Positions 1 through 12,172 are shown, counted from the first letter of the stretch. The stretch: DNA of 64,000 nucleotides from Sphagnum magellanicum (GCA_021904315.1 CM038911.1:11877390-11941389), one strand, 5' to 3'. Notes: generated by a model not told the origin, from the sequence alone. Translations and numbers: made by a program.

Positions 1-235
1 TAGAAAGTTCAAGAATTGGAAGAAGTAAAGGTAGTTGAATAGAAGGTTTGTATTATAATAAAATGGAAACACAAAAGTAACATAATTACTTAAGATTTTT
101 TTTATTATTAAACTAAAGTTTAACAAAATGGTGGTTTCTGTTATCAAGGATGAAGAGGGGATAATAATAATCAAGAAAGAGAAAGTTGAATTTTTTTGCT
201 ATAAATTCTAGAGCAATTTTTAAAAAAAGAAAAAA

Positions 236-1850
236 ATGACTCCAATAATGCTTAAATTAAAGTCAACGGTCTTGGATTCTTTCCACAAAAAGTTCATGGA
301 CTCTATGAACTCTATACTAGCCAAACATATTTCTATGGAAAAGTTACATTCAATTGGTAAGGTCATGGCCAAACGTAATTCCCTTGACCTAAATGGTGTT
401 GTAGTTGAGTTTTATACTTTCTTTTATGAAATGATTTTTTTACTATGATAGACATTTATATTAAGGAGGGGCACCTCACCAAGGGGGTGAACAAGGCCTT
501 GATTACTTTGTTCAAATATAGAGAGAAGGAGAATCTTGGAAACTAATGGTCCATCTCTTTTCTCAATGTGCAATACAAGATTATAATAAAGGTGATGCAA
601 TTGAAACTTCAACCAATTTTCATTGAGGTGATCAATCCCAATCAAACTACATTTCTTCCATTCCATTACATCTTTGACAACATCCTCCTAGCATAAGAGA
701 TTGTGGATTAGGCTAAGCGTTTTAACCAACCATTTTTCTATAACTAGATTTTATAAAAGCTTATGACAAGGTAAGCTAGGATTTTTTGTTTGTTGTTATG
801 GATAGGATGGGTAGGGAAATGAGTTATTGGTTATGGTGAATATGTTGTTTCAAGACGCTAAGGTTGTCATTTGCCTCAATGTGGTATTACATCAACATTC
901 AAAATTGAAAAGGGGGGGGAAGGGGGTGACCAAGGGGTGCTCATTGGCCCCCTATCTCTTTATTTTCATGGGTGAGGTATTCAACTACATGGTAAAAATT
1001 GCAAAAATACATGGTGGCATCAAAGGCATAATGTTGTCATGAGGAAGGAAACATCAAACCCTTTCCTAACAGATGGATGGTACTTCAATTATTGTTAAAG
1101 GAAAAGAAAAATGCCTTCAAAAAATAATCAAGCTATTACTTTAGTTATTTCTCATAAAAAATTTGGAAATAAATTAGGAAAATCTTTTACTTATTAATGT
1201 TATAAGAAGGCAAGAAAGAACCTATTTGAATAAATGATTTAAAAAAGAGATGGGTGAATGAAGGAGACCTTTCTAAGTTGCTAGGGGTCATGTTTAACTT
1301 CAACTTGGACACTAAAGAGATGGATGAATTTTTGGTAGAAAAAATTCATAAGAAATTTAAATATTGGAGCATTGCATAAGTGCGACTAGTTGGTTAGGTA
1401 GTGATGTTAAACGTATTGTTGGCATCTATTCTATCGGTTTTTATCAACATTTAGGGGGAATTCAAATAACTATTAGAAAAATGTAATTTTTTTTACATAA
1501 CTTTTTATAGGTAGGTGGTGAACACCACACATTGGCCAAAATCAATTGGAAGGTTTGTTATGCTCAAAAGTGAGAGGCTTGGGTCTAATTGACTTGGAAA
1601 AAATGCTTTCTACAACATTGTGTAAATGGGTGTTGATGGCAATGGAATTAAGTGAATCAAATATTAAGACCTTGTTATGCTTCAAACTCATTCACTATAA
1701 GCCCTTTCACCACAAAAGTTGGTATCTTAATTTTAATTAAACCTTATTTAAAGGGCACGCCTTTCTTCCAAGATCTAGGGTTTGGGATCAAATCATGAGG
1801 GCATGGAAAAAGTGGTAAAGAAGTTATAATTTAATCCTCCTTGTTTGGTA
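236..1850 (+). pseudogene. LINE (L1-type) reverse transcriptase remnant
   Basis: Conceptual translation of the plus strand, switching frames several times, follows the order of an L1-clade plant LINE reverse transcriptase. A fragment near 236-448 contains MAKRNSLDLNGVVVEFY, matching the usual start of the domain. Near 620-650 comes NPNQTTFLP, near 748-780 LDFIKAYDKVS, and at 827-1042 a stretch ending GEVFNYMVKIAKIHGGIKGI. The catalytic YADD box should follow; at about 1070 the best matching frame reads QMDGTSIIVKG, so the Asp pair seems lost. At 1546-1740, GLGLIDLEKMLSTTLCKWVL matches the region downstream of the polymerase. Many stops and frameshifts make this a dead fragment. No poly-A tail, target duplication or ORF1 was found, so the ends are approximate. 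The family call rests on recalled LINE motifs. Confidence 0.75.
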
Positions 1851-1859
1851 GATTTCATA

Positions 1860-3840
1860 AAATTTATTTCAAATTTATTTAATTATTTTATGGAAATGCC
1901 ATATCCATCATGATAGCCATCAAAGGAAAATATGTAAATTAGGCAAATACCATGTTTAAACAACTACAAAAAGAATTGGTTAGATGGACAACATTTTAGA
2001 CAAAAATGTTGAGAGGAACAATTAAAGTTGATCCTAAAAAGGATGTATGCCATCTTGCTTTAGCCATTGACATATTGATGTAACATTTCTTCCTAGAGAC
2101 AGAACCACAAATATTAGTAAAATTAACACTGGCTAATTAACACAAGAGGCTTCTACATCCCGAGTGAATACTTCAAAGTTGAGGGTCAAATTGCAAAAAT
2201 CAAAACATCTTTTTGCATCATCTAACATATCTCCAAGATAGAACCTTAAGGAGGTTAAAGGAATGTAAAAAACTTAGAGGATGATGAAAAAGAAACAAGG
2301 TTTTTATTGATCAAGGTGAAGACAAATGCAACGAACAATAGCAGTATCAAAAGTATTAACATCATATGTCATACAAAGATAGTAGCAACCTTAGGAAGAA
2401 ACATAAATACCCACAGCACATGTAGTGGGTTAACCAACAAAACACATTGTTAAATAAGAACCACGAGCTAAGGGTCTTAGTGGACAATAGGTTCCACCAC
2501 TTGAACACTTACTCCAACCATAACAAAAGTAGAGACAAATATCTATGTCTCCATATCTAAAACTAAGTGGATGGTCTCCACCATATTTGCCATCTCCACA
2601 ACAACAACCACATGTACAAACTGTAACACCTCAATTTCCATAGTTGGATGATAGGCCATCATCCTCAATGGATGTATGACTTAAGAGCTAGGTTTGTAAG
2701 TTATAAAAGTAGAAGGCCATCTATAAAAACATCCAAGGGGGATACCCCATTGTTTTAAACACCTCATACAAATGGATCCTTTAGTCAAAAGGCAAAGGAA
2801 AATGTATAGATTTTAGGGTTATTCTAGTATGTAGCAAATTATAGTAAGAAGATGGAATAAACCAAAATTGAGTTGTTAGGACTTAAATTGCTACATGAAA
2901 GGAATGAAGCAAAGAAGTTGGAATTGGAGACCAAATTTGTAGCTATAGCACATGAGGTGATAAATATATAATGTCATATCAGTGTTAATGAAATTTAAAC
3001 CAAGAAAGCACTTCAAACTAAGGAGAGAAAGCTAAACAAGTTGCATTTGGAAGTGATTATGTTAAATTAAAGAAAGGGAAATTTGGAGCAACAATTGCAA
3101 TCTTAGAACATTATCAAGGAAGAGAAATGGATACATTCACAGATATAGGAGCCCAAAAATTATATTAATATTACACATTTTTTTTATACATTTTGATGAT
3201 AGTGTTCTTAATATATTGTGGAAACATGTGTAATAATTTGAAATGAATTTAATGAAATTTGAATTCTCAAAAACATTGATTAATTACTGTAACCAATGCT
3301 TTACAATGCTTTTATTGTTTGAAAAAACTCATAAATGACTATTAAAGGACTTGAAAATGATATAATTTTGGAAAGACTTTTAAAACACATATTCACATAA
3401 AAATATAATGTAACATGTTTTTGAATCAAAAGGACTTTCTTATGACTTTTACAACTTACAAATGAAATATTCCTAGTATATACCCAAAATCTTTCAAAAT
3501 AAACAATCACCAAAGTTTTTATTAAAGGTGCACCCCTGGTTTCTTATTTTGTGAATGTACCCATATATTTGTTGAAGTTACACTAGGAAAGAGAGGATGC
3601 AAAGTACTAGGCATTGAAAAAACATACATATGACTTTGAAGTTCAATATGTAGCTTTGCAATGGGACAAGGATAGTTTGCAAGGATAAGTATAGGCACAT
3701 GAGAAGGAGATCTTCAAGCTTAAGGAGGAGATTTAGGTTGTTATGCACCAAAGAGATGAAATTATTCGAAAACATGATAAGAATTAGGCTACATGTAATA
3801 AGTCAATCTAAAAACTACAGCATGATGCCAAGAGGATATA
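1860..3840. other. No recognisable gene; degenerate repeat-like DNA
   Basis: No open frame of note in either strand. Between about 2860 and 3130 the plus-strand translation is rich in Lys, Glu and Leu in a coiled-coil-like pattern with frequent stops, which suggests an old coding remnant. I cannot assign it. Confidence 0.5.
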
Positions 3841-3847
3841 AATAATT

Positions 3848-4090
3848 GTGAACACACTCACAACCATGGAGCCATATTTGTCCAAATATAGGTTGAAAGA
3901 ATATGACAATCTTCTAATGCAAAACCCAATCCTTAAGACGAAACAAAAGTCATTACAACTGAAAGCTTCTCACATTGATGAATGGTGGAACTTAGTCCAA
4001 GATCTCCTACAAAATGATATACAAATTTTGTTTAATGAACTTAAGGCAGATGAAACCAACTATAGGAGGAAGTTGAAAGCATACCAATAA
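3848..4090 (+). other. Short ORF of unknown origin (80 codons)
   Basis: The ORF starts MNTLTTMEPYLSKYRLKEYD and is Leu, Lys and Glu rich, helical in character, without a signal peptide or membrane segment. The sequence before and after it (about 2860-4960) also gives Lys/Glu-rich translation broken by many stops, so this is most likely one surviving segment of a larger decayed ORF, perhaps from a mobile element. I do not recognise the family. A chance ORF in AT-rich DNA cannot be excluded. Confidence 0.2.
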
Positions 4091-4099
4091 GCATATCCA

Positions 4100-7000
4100 A
4101 AATTTCGGTTATGATTCACCTTTTGTGACTCTTGAAAATAGTTTTAATACATCATACTTTAATCAATATGATGCAAATCCAACTGGAAAAATACTAAAGG
4201 TTCAATCAAATGCACTTATAAAGTTGAAGAAAGGAAATACTACTGAGGAGGTCATGGGGGAATAGATAGTGACTCATATAAAGGAGAAAGCTTTAAAGGA
4301 AGTCACAACAAAACAAGAGGTACAACATGTGTTTGCTCACACAAAATCAATGAAATATGCCACAACAATTGTAATTTCTCCATCAATCAAATTTATTACA
4401 ACAATTGTAACAAGGACAACATGATAGGATGAAGGAGATAATGGCCATACATAGACCATTGCACATAATCAATAACAAATGCAACCACAAAACCCACTAC
4501 AGACCTAAGAAGGCACTGTAGTATAAAGGTAGCAATCTATAGAACAAGGAATCCTAACTACAAAACAAGCAACTACAAAAATGAATAAGGAAGAAATAAT
4601 AATTCATCCTGAAGAGTAGTTGTTCTTTCATTACAGTCATCACATGATTTCAAGGATGAAATCCAAAGTACAAGGGGTAATGTTAAAGGTAGATTTATGT
4701 CGTCTTTGTTGAACAAATTAAATGGAAGTAGTGAACATGAGCTATGTTGTCCTTGTTGGACAGAAGTGGTTTTAGTAAATGATAGGGCAGACATAAGTAA
4801 AGGATGATTAGGTTGGATTAAGACTACTAAGATTGAATTCAAATTGGTTTATGACAAGATAATTGAATTGAACTAAGGACATTGTGAGGATGAAAAATTA
4901 ATTTTTAGTTTTTTTTTGGAAGAGCGGGAGAAGGAGCTCAAGGAAATTAGAGAATAAGTTTTTATGAAGACGAATAACATTATTCTAATATGTTTTGTTT
5001 ATGTGTTTTTTTTCACAATCTATTTTTTTTTTTCATTGATATAGAAATTGGAGTCTATTGCAAAATCACTGGAATAAAAACTATGTAAATTTTTATGTTT
5101 TGATGGAGTTTTGGTTGAATTTTAATTTGATTCTTATAGTTGTTTCGAAACAAATTTTGTATTTGCAAATTAATATGTTAAAGAATAGATTTTAGATTTA
5201 ATACAATGTTGGAACATTACTATTCACCAAGGATGTATGTCAATAACAACTAATGAAACGTTAAGAAACATTAAATGCATGAAAGAACATTAACCAATAA
5301 AAAAACTTTAAAAAATGGCAACATCATAAGCAACAATTTAAGCATTTGACAATCAACTAAAGAACATTTGGGAAGATGATAACAATTGAAAGGAAGAAAG
5401 TTCAACAAGATGAGAAAAATTTAACAAACAAATGCTACATGTTTACTAGCATGACAAAAAGATTTGCAATCTTGACTCCCATGCAATGACCTTTAACTCT
5501 AATTGCATCTAAGAAAAGGTTGTTGCTACCATTGCCACCCCATGCATTTTGATGATAACAATGCCTTGGGATGTGAAAACCATAACGTGAGGTGCAAAGT
5601 AATGCATGGACAAGGGGGGGTGCACAAGGGATAGGGTCAAAAACATAGCCTTGAAACTTGCCATGTTTACACGTCATGCAACATTTCCAAGTCATTCAAA
5701 CAATGTCAAGGTTGTTAAAGCTTATTGGACCAATGATAAACCAATATATTTTGCATTCAAAATATGTCAAACACTACCATCACATGAGTAAAAATAACGT
5801 TTTTACTATAAGTTATTGACAATTGTGACGAGGCAAAATAATGGTGAGAAGTTGAACTTGCAAACCTACAAACCAACAAACCTTGCCTAAATGGTCCACT
5901 AGTAACACCATTCATGCATGATAGGGCAAAGACATTATGTAGTTAGCTACTTGTTTCTCAAAGGGCACCACTTAGTTTGCCAACTAATTAGGACTCAAAT
6001 GGTTTCATCAACATACAAAAGTGTTACTTTTGGTCCAAAAGTTATCATATCCTAACTAGTGTAATGAATGCACCACAAGACAAGTTTCACCAAGTAATGA
6101 CAAGACTTGTTGACCTGATGAAGCATGTTGTGCTGAGGTTGGCTATTACAAAATTAGATCCAACATTAAATGACAATTCAAACCTCCCAACCCACCTCTT
6201 GCAAGGTCATTATGAGTCCCAACCACCTAACTATTGGGTTGATACATAAATTGCTAACAAAAAAACACTGAGATAACAAAGTTCAAATTTTCAAATACAA
6301 ATTAATCACTAGTCTCTAAAGACAATGAATCTGATTTCAGATTTTGAATCTAGGAATTCAGATTTCTTAACTCAGGAGGTAAGGAATTAGAAACAAATTT
6401 GGAGACTATTGAACCAATCATACAGAATTCCTAGAGAACACATTAGTTAAATGTTTTGATAATACTAGGATCCAGAGGTGATTCTGAAAACCCACAACGG
6501 TGTATATGTCAAGAGTGTAATATTCAGAAAGTGCATCCTTGAACCAGCCTTAATATCAAGGCCTTTTGAATGAATAACCCTCCAACAACAAAAGCAAAGA
6601 AGGCAAAGGAAGTATCTGAGTTTGCCATTACAATGCTGCAAATGATAGGTTTTGTTGAAGACAGTTCAGACTGACCATCCAATGGGCTGACTCAAGTTGC
6701 TCAAAGCTAACTTGTACTGTGCAGTAGTTGAATGCTCAAAAGTCTTCAGCATTCAAGGAGTAGATAAGCAAGTTCTTCATCAGACATAGTCACTTCCTTA
6801 CACATGTGTAAGGCATTTGCAAGCTTTGCTGCCAACTGATGCTTGCACTGTCATATACACACTTCAGCAAAGTTAGTCCTTGCACCACAAGTACCACAAA
6901 TAGAAAAAGGTGAATCCTTCTACTTCCACAGTTTTACTACTCTGTAGACTGCATCATCAATTGCAAAAAGACTACACACCAAGTGATTCTCACAAGCAAT

Positions 7001-8790
7001 CTCCAACATCTCAAAACGAAAAGTTTGTTTCCCATGGCCATTCTCAAATGAATGAAAGCTTACTCATAATTCATAGCCATGAGATTGATAAGAAACTCAC
7101 AAGAACAATTTGAAGGTAATCCTTTTCAAACCAAAACAAACACAACAAGAATGAGGGTAGTCATAACCTTATCTGTGTCAATAGTCACAAACAAAATATC
7201 AGACTATCACCTTCACCATGAAGGGCAGTGACTAGCTGCCATTACTCCCTGACTGACTTCATCAGCTTACAATGGTGGACATACATAAGTATATCATAAT
7301 CTGCTCAAAATTTCAGGCAAATTATTATACAACTATCTGCATCCTGGAGTTGCTGTTGCATTTCCATAAGCAATGGGAAATCCCAGTCATGAGGTTGGCT
7401 AGCACTTGAGAGACATAGCTAACCAAAATTTTCAAAAGTATCTTCATTCAAGTTGCAACAAGCTTCCAAGACTATGCTTCAGTTCATTTTAGCTTGCCTC
7501 TGCACAAGCAAACATCTAAGCCAAAGGCATAAGAGGACAACATGGTTGGGGCTTACTCCTAATTCATCCATGTGCCCTCTTGATTCACAGCAGCTGTGAA
7601 ATTTGTGAGTCTCTTTGCTTTCAGATATGGTATTATAGATAGACCAAACCACAGAAGAAGAGAACCAAAGAAAAGGGATGAATGCTCACATAGATATGTT
7701 CGCTTTTGGCCACAACATCAAAGTAGAAAGACTGGCAGGAGCAGTAGTGATCAGGGAAGCACAAATAGCAAGGTGCAGCACCCTTCGACTCTCCAATTAC
7801 CTGCCATTTCCCACCAATCCAGCATGGATGTAATTCAGATAAGAGCTCAATATTCTCACAATTTCCTCAGCTTGCTCATCCCATTTGAAAACTGGAACAA
7901 CCATATGCAAGATTAAGGAAGTCTCCTGCATGAGGATGGCTTCAAGTTCTACTTGAAAGAAATACATCAGCTGCAAGGTGCCTTTCAGTACCTACCTTTG
8001 ACATCAAGAAAGCTAACATTCTTGAACAACATTACCACAAGAGAGCCATTTCTGTTTGAGAAGACTGCAAAAGGAAAGAGTTCCTAAGTTTTTGCTCAGA
8101 CCTGGAACATGGTGCGATGGCTGGGCTCAGACGTCACTCGCTGTACACCACCTTGGTCCAATATACGCAAGGCCCGCTCCAGGTTCTTTTCAAATAAGAA
8201 ATTAAGCCTAAAATACAGAGCATGGAAGGTATTCATAGTTTAAACCAAGCATTCTTCATGGGACCAATGATCTGACAAACAACAGAAACAACCTCACAAA
8301 CATTGTCCAGCACAGTGTAATATGACCTAATTCAACTAGTTGCTGTTGTATGTCCATGCAATTTTTGAAGCCAAATGCAAACTGAAATCATGGAAGGAAA
8401 CCACAATTGTAAAAATCAAAAGTTGATATATCACTGGATGAAATCGAAGAAGAAACTCAGAGATCACCATTAAGTAAAAAAAACCAAATAGACTGACAAC
8501 CAAAGAAGAAGAAGCAGCAGGAGCTCACATACATAGAGAGCTGTTCATCCGTTACTGGTCAAAGCCTCCAAAGGTAGTGCAACACAAGGCAGTTGCACAC
8601 AAGCATGAGTAGCCGGCTTCATTCAAAAAAATTCCGCCATACGAGGCACAACTCTTCAATCCTATGAATACAACAAAGACTTTGGTCTCTAGTACACTTT
8701 GATACCCCTAAAAGACGATGCACGAAACGTGCGCGCACTCCTCACATTTGGCTCAAAGAAATCGACGAAGTGAAGAAGATACGACGAAGA
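4100..8790. other. No recognisable gene
   Basis: Only short frames occur here (for example 5435-5695 minus, 6064-6249 plus, 7596-7916 plus). None shows a known motif, and each overlaps stop-rich alternatives. From about 6500 the composition becomes more balanced and less AT-rich than 3-6 kb. That could mark captured or formerly transcribed sequence upstream of the Helitron-like cluster, but I see no exon structure. Confidence 0.4.
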
Positions 8791-8796
8791 AATTAT

Positions 8797-8922
8797 ATGG
8801 CGATGCACATGGAGAAGGCGGAGAAATTACCGGTCGCAGAGGCTTCAACAGCTGCAAGGATGGCCTTCATTGCCGCTTCCACTACCGCCATCACCACCTA
8901 CTGTTCTTTGTGGGCAGATTGA
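8797..8922 (+). CDS. Possible 41-residue protein or exon fragment
   Basis: The frame begins MAMHMEKAEKLPVAEAS and ends in a small-residue, hydrophobic stretch (ARMAFIAASTTAITTY) that could be a membrane segment. The 200 bases around it are richer in CpG and in codon-like triplets than the DNA on either side, which is why I list it. An overlapping frame at 8718-8981 is longer but looks less protein-like. It lies just upstream of Helitron-like termini, so it may be a gene fragment carried by an element. No family was recognised. Confidence 0.2.
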   Translation: MAMHMEKAEKLPVAEASTAARMAFIAASTTAITTYCSLWAD

Positions 8923-9012
8923 GCGTGTACTGTAATCCCATGATTAGGAACTGGGGTTCAGTCATTAGGGCCCTCGTATAGTAATGTATAATTATTATTA
9001 TATATTATTACT

Positions 9013-9023
9013 TATAGTAAAGG
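9013..9023 (+). repeat. Repeated terminus motif, copy 1 (TATAGTAAAGG)
   Basis: TATAGTAAAGG followed within 15 bases by GATGAAGCC. The same arrangement recurs at 9410 and, slightly altered, at 10328. In the last case it directly follows a Helitron-type 3' end, so the motif is probably a 5' terminus of the same element family. Confidence 0.45.
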
Positions 9024-9035
9024 AACGATGAAGCC

Positions 9036-9167
9036 GCCCGTGAAGTCGGACGGACAGTGGTGAAGCTGCTGAACTTGCACATGGCTTGAATTCGATGCCT
9101 GTGGGCATCGAATTCAAGCCATGTGCAAGTTCAGCAGCTTCACCACTATCCGTCCGATTTCATGGGC
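9036..9167. repeat. Long near-perfect hairpin (64-bp arms, 4-nt loop)
   Basis: Positions 9036-9099 are the reverse complement of 9104-9167 with three mismatches, all transitions, around the loop TGTG at 9100-9103. The arm core includes GAATTCGATGCC at the loop side and TGCTGAACTTGCACATGG further out. A transcript across it would fold into a long double-stranded stem. A third, direct copy of the right arm lies at 9327-9390. Confidence 0.9.
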
Positions 9168-9326
9168 GTCCGGCTCTTTGGATGCAAGCAGTAGTGATGG
9201 AGTAAGAGTAATGATGGAGTAAAAGGGGATCACAGCAATAGTAATGCAACTTTTTTGTAGTGATTTCGACACCACTTAGTGATCGCTCAAAACTCATGGT
9301 CATCACTATGTGTGAGCACACACACA

Positions 9327-9390
9327 GGCATCGATTTCAAGTCATGTGCAAGTTCAGCAGCTTCAGCACTGTCCGTTCGACTTCACGGGC
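9327..9390 (+). repeat. Third copy of the hairpin arm
   Basis: A 64-base copy of the 9104-9167 arm in the same orientation, with several substitutions. It ends in ACTTCACGGGC and is followed after about 20 bases by the TATAGTAAAGG terminus motif at 9410. Confidence 0.8.
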
Positions 9391-9403
9391 GATTTCATCA
9401 TTT

Positions 9404-10327
9404 CTTTACTATAGTAAAGGAAGAATGAAGCCTCCCCTGACTCCGCTCGATACGGACAGTGGGTATGGAATGGGAAGGAAATAAACCAGGAAGAAGAAAA
9501 AAAAAAAAAACCTTTGGACAAAGGATATGATTAACGTAAAGACGAGTATATATCATTGGACAAAAGATGTGACTAACATAAGGTGTCACGTGTGGTGCTA
9601 TTGGGAACAAGAGTTTGGGGAACCTATGGGAACATATTTAGCGCACCATTGGTTGGTTTCAGAAACTGTTGTTGTGGACAAAAAGAATACCAGTGTGGGG
9701 TGGGTATTTGATTTTTTTGTAATACCCATATGCTCTGACTATTTGAAAGAAAAAAAACAGAATGAAAAAACCATTGGTTCTGGGTATTTGAAAATTTTCA
9801 GAATCAAAAGAATCACTAGGTTAGGGTATTTCATAAAAAAAACAAAATCACATAATCATTAAAGAACCAGAGTGGGAAATGCAAAGGACCGACCGAGGGG
9901 GATCAACGGGTTAAAAAACTGGAGTGGGAAATGCGAAGGACCGGCCGAGGGGGATCGATGAGTTAAAGAACCGGAGTGAGAAATGCGAAGGACCGGCCGA
10001 GGGGGATTGACGGGTTAAAGAACTGGAGTGGGAAATGCAAAGGACCGGCCGGGGGGATCAATGGGTTAAAGAACTGGAGTGGGAAATGCAAACGACCGAC
10101 TGGGGGGATCGACGGGTTAAAGAACCGGAGTGAGAAATGCGAAGGACCGGTCAGGGGGGCTCGACGAATTAAAGAACCGGAGTGGGAAATGCAAAGGACG
10201 GGGGCGGCAGGGGGGGGGGGGGACCAACAATTGTTTGAAAAGAAAACTTTTTTTAAAAAACCAAAAACATCAATCAAACATTGTTGAAATAACACACCTG
10301 TGCATTAATGCACGGGGTTCACACTAG
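9404..10327 (+). mobile_element. Helitron-like non-autonomous element A
   Basis: The right end has the textbook Helitron form: a short palindrome (GTGCATTAATGCAC, 10300-10313), ten spacer bases, then CTAG at 10324-10327 followed by T. The left end is placed near the palindrome TTTACTATAGTAAA (9405-9418), which carries the TATAGTAAAGG motif shared with 9013 and 10328. That boundary is tentative because no clear 5' TC was fixed. The body contains a 52-bp minisatellite and a G-tract, and has no Rep/helicase coding sequence, so any movement would depend on proteins supplied elsewhere. Confidence 0.45.
9861..10200. repeat. Minisatellite, about 52-bp unit, nearly seven copies
   Basis: Tandem units begin AAAGAACCGGAGTGGGAAAT and end in ATCGACGGGTT. 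Units are 51 or 52 bases, with the last one truncated. Differences among units are mainly transitions. The unit length is not a stable multiple of three, and open frames appear on both strands across it, so I read those frames as by-products of the repeat and not genes. A G-run of about 13 follows the array. Confidence 0.9.
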
Positions 10328-10328
10328 T
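10298..10328 (+). repeat. Helitron-type 3' terminus A
   Basis: Palindrome GTGCATTAATGCAC, then GGGGTTCACA and CTAG|T. Nearly identical to the terminus at 12142-12172, which differs in the palindrome loop (ATTAGGCAC for ATTAATGCAC). Confidence 0.65.
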
Positions 10329-11299
10329 ATAATGTAAAGGACGTCGGGATGAGAAATGAAGCCTCCCCTGATCCCGCCCGTCCCGTCATCCGTCTCTGTC
10401 GTCCCTCTCTCCATCTGTCCGGTCGTCCATGCGAATCGACAGCCTGGAAGCTCCGAGGTTGCCGGCTGCACACCATCCCTCTACTGACACTGCAGCTTTC
10501 TGCCCACCAAGAATGGGAAGGAAATTCCTGGGCTGGGGATGACCATTCAGGCTCACCTGGTGTTTAATTGAAACCCAATTGCACTTGCCGCTGATTTTGT
10601 CATTCTGCAACTACATCCCTACTCTTAATGTCAAGAAAGGGGTCCTCTATAGCCAGCCTACAAATTTCTCATGGGGCTTGACTCCTTACTTTTAATACTA
10701 AGATTTAGGTCCTCTGTGGCAGATTCTGCCACTTAAGCCCTTGATGCCATTATTTTTACCAGAGAAATTTCGCTGAAAAGTGAAATGAAAAATTCAAAAA
10801 TTCAAAATGAAGTGATTTTGGAGGGTTTCAAAAGCCAAAAGTGAGGTGAGAAAATAGTAAAAGATTGCCATATTTCTACATTGGATTTTCAGTGTGTAGG
10901 TAAGTATTAAACAAAGGAGGGAAGCTTTGTGGCATCATGTGAGTGACCACTAGGCTAGAGGTATCTCCCCTTCATGATTCCCAAATAACATAAAACCAAC
11001 AACCCAACTTCAAAAAGGCTCATCAGTTCCTGCGCACCAAACCTTAGGAAAGTGGGGGTGTTTGGCGTTGTTTTCTTCCTTTTTTTTGTTTTTGTGAGGG
11101 GAGTGTTTTGGGGCGGGGGGGGATGGGGGGGAAAGAAGGGGGGAATGGGGGGTGTGTGTGGGCCTAATTATATCTCGATTCCTTAAAATAAATCAAACAT
11201 GTCATCAATTAAGTCAAAATCTGCCTGGGGATAGCTTTGATCCATCTTTTACTAACGTCAATATGGGATTAAAGCGAGGTGCTATTGGCAACACCCTTG

Positions 11300-11365
11300 G
11301 GGAACAAATTGGGAACATGATGGGAACAAGTTAGGAACTTCAAGGGAACATGTTGGGAACAAAGG
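11300..11365. repeat. Short GGGAACA-type repeats
   Basis: Five imperfect, closely spaced copies of GGGAACAWGTTG-like sequence, followed by a C-rich tract at 11378-11414. Confidence 0.6.
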
Positions 11366-11369
11366 AGAA

Positions 11370-11606
11370 AAGAAAAAACCCTTCCCCCACCCCCCCACCC
11401 CCCTGCCGCCCCCACCAAAAATTTAAAAGAAAAAAAATCAAAGCACTTTGAGTGCATGTTGAACCTTCCCATTGCCTGCATTAAATTTCTATTTCCAAAA
11501 CTGTTCGTCACCATTTTTGGCCTGGGCTAATACCCCCGTTATAAACTAGGGGTATTTATTTATTTAATACACTAATATTATGTCCGCATACAGACAGGGT
11601 TAAAAA
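11370..11606 (+). repeat. Dispersed repeat, copy 1
   Basis: Shares a C-rich tract, the block ending TTTTTGGCCTGGGCTAA (11514-11530) and the 19-mer ATACAGACAGGGTTAAAAA (11588-11606) in the same order with 22343-22473 and 24448-24466. In the second copy the Tigger element interrupts the repeat. Confidence 0.55.
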
Positions 11607-12141
11607 GAAAAACCAACAAACAAAATTTTTTTAAATTAAAAAATACATATACATATATACAGGTAATAATACATGTGGCCCTATTATTAGCTACAACATT
11701 GGCCACTGGAAGAGGAGGATCCACCCGTTGTGTGTCTGAATAGTACTAGCCCATGGCCCAAGATGTTGGCCAATAGGAACGCATGACTGTGTGTGGCCAG
11801 TGGGTGGTAGCGATGACGGGCGATGATGATGATGAGGAAAGCGAGGTGAGGTGGCGTTAGGGTTTGGGACTTCCCGTGTGAACAGCCCTCACTCCAGTTG
11901 CTTATTGCCTTCCTTTGCTTTTCTATGTGGGCATTCTTGGAATCCCTCTGAGCGCACTTCGGTTGTCGTCGTTTTATACACCTTTACAACTTTTGTGCAA
12001 AGGTAGGTTAGATGGGCTATTATTCTTAGATATACCAAGAAATTTGAAATTTATTTAATTTTTTTCCAAACAGGTTCGGGATTGCATGCTCAATGGACAA
12101 GATGTGCTTCTGCGACTAGATGTACAAGGGGTACACACACA

Positions 12142-12172
12142 CCTGTGCATTAGGCACGGGGTTCACACTAGT
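12142..12172 (+). repeat. Helitron-type 3' terminus B
   Basis: CCTGTGCATTAGGCACGG can fold as a short hairpin, and GGTTCACACTAGT follows with the CTAG|T ending typical of Helitrons. It matches the terminus at 10298-10328. Confidence 0.65.

Larger units (their letters stand above)
10329..12171 (+). mobile_element. Helitron-like non-autonomous element B
   Basis: The right end (12142-12172) repeats the hairpin plus CTAGT terminus of element A. The left part starts immediately after element A's CTAGT with TATAATGTAAAGG, then AATGAAGCCTCCCCTGA, which is shared with 9425-9441. The two elements therefore sit head to tail, or A is inserted at the edge of B. The body holds short GGGAACA repeats (11300-11365), a C-rich tract and a copy of another dispersed repeat. 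No Rep/helicase domain is visible. A small frame at 10349-10567 shows no known motif. Confidence 0.45.

Noticed and set aside
9963-10295. Overlapping frames of about 100 codons on both strands
   Set aside because: They are produced by the 52-bp tandem repeat; unit length is not a stable multiple of three and the peptides are low complexity.
9404-12171. Autonomous Helitron
   Set aside because: No Rep or helicase motifs on either strand.
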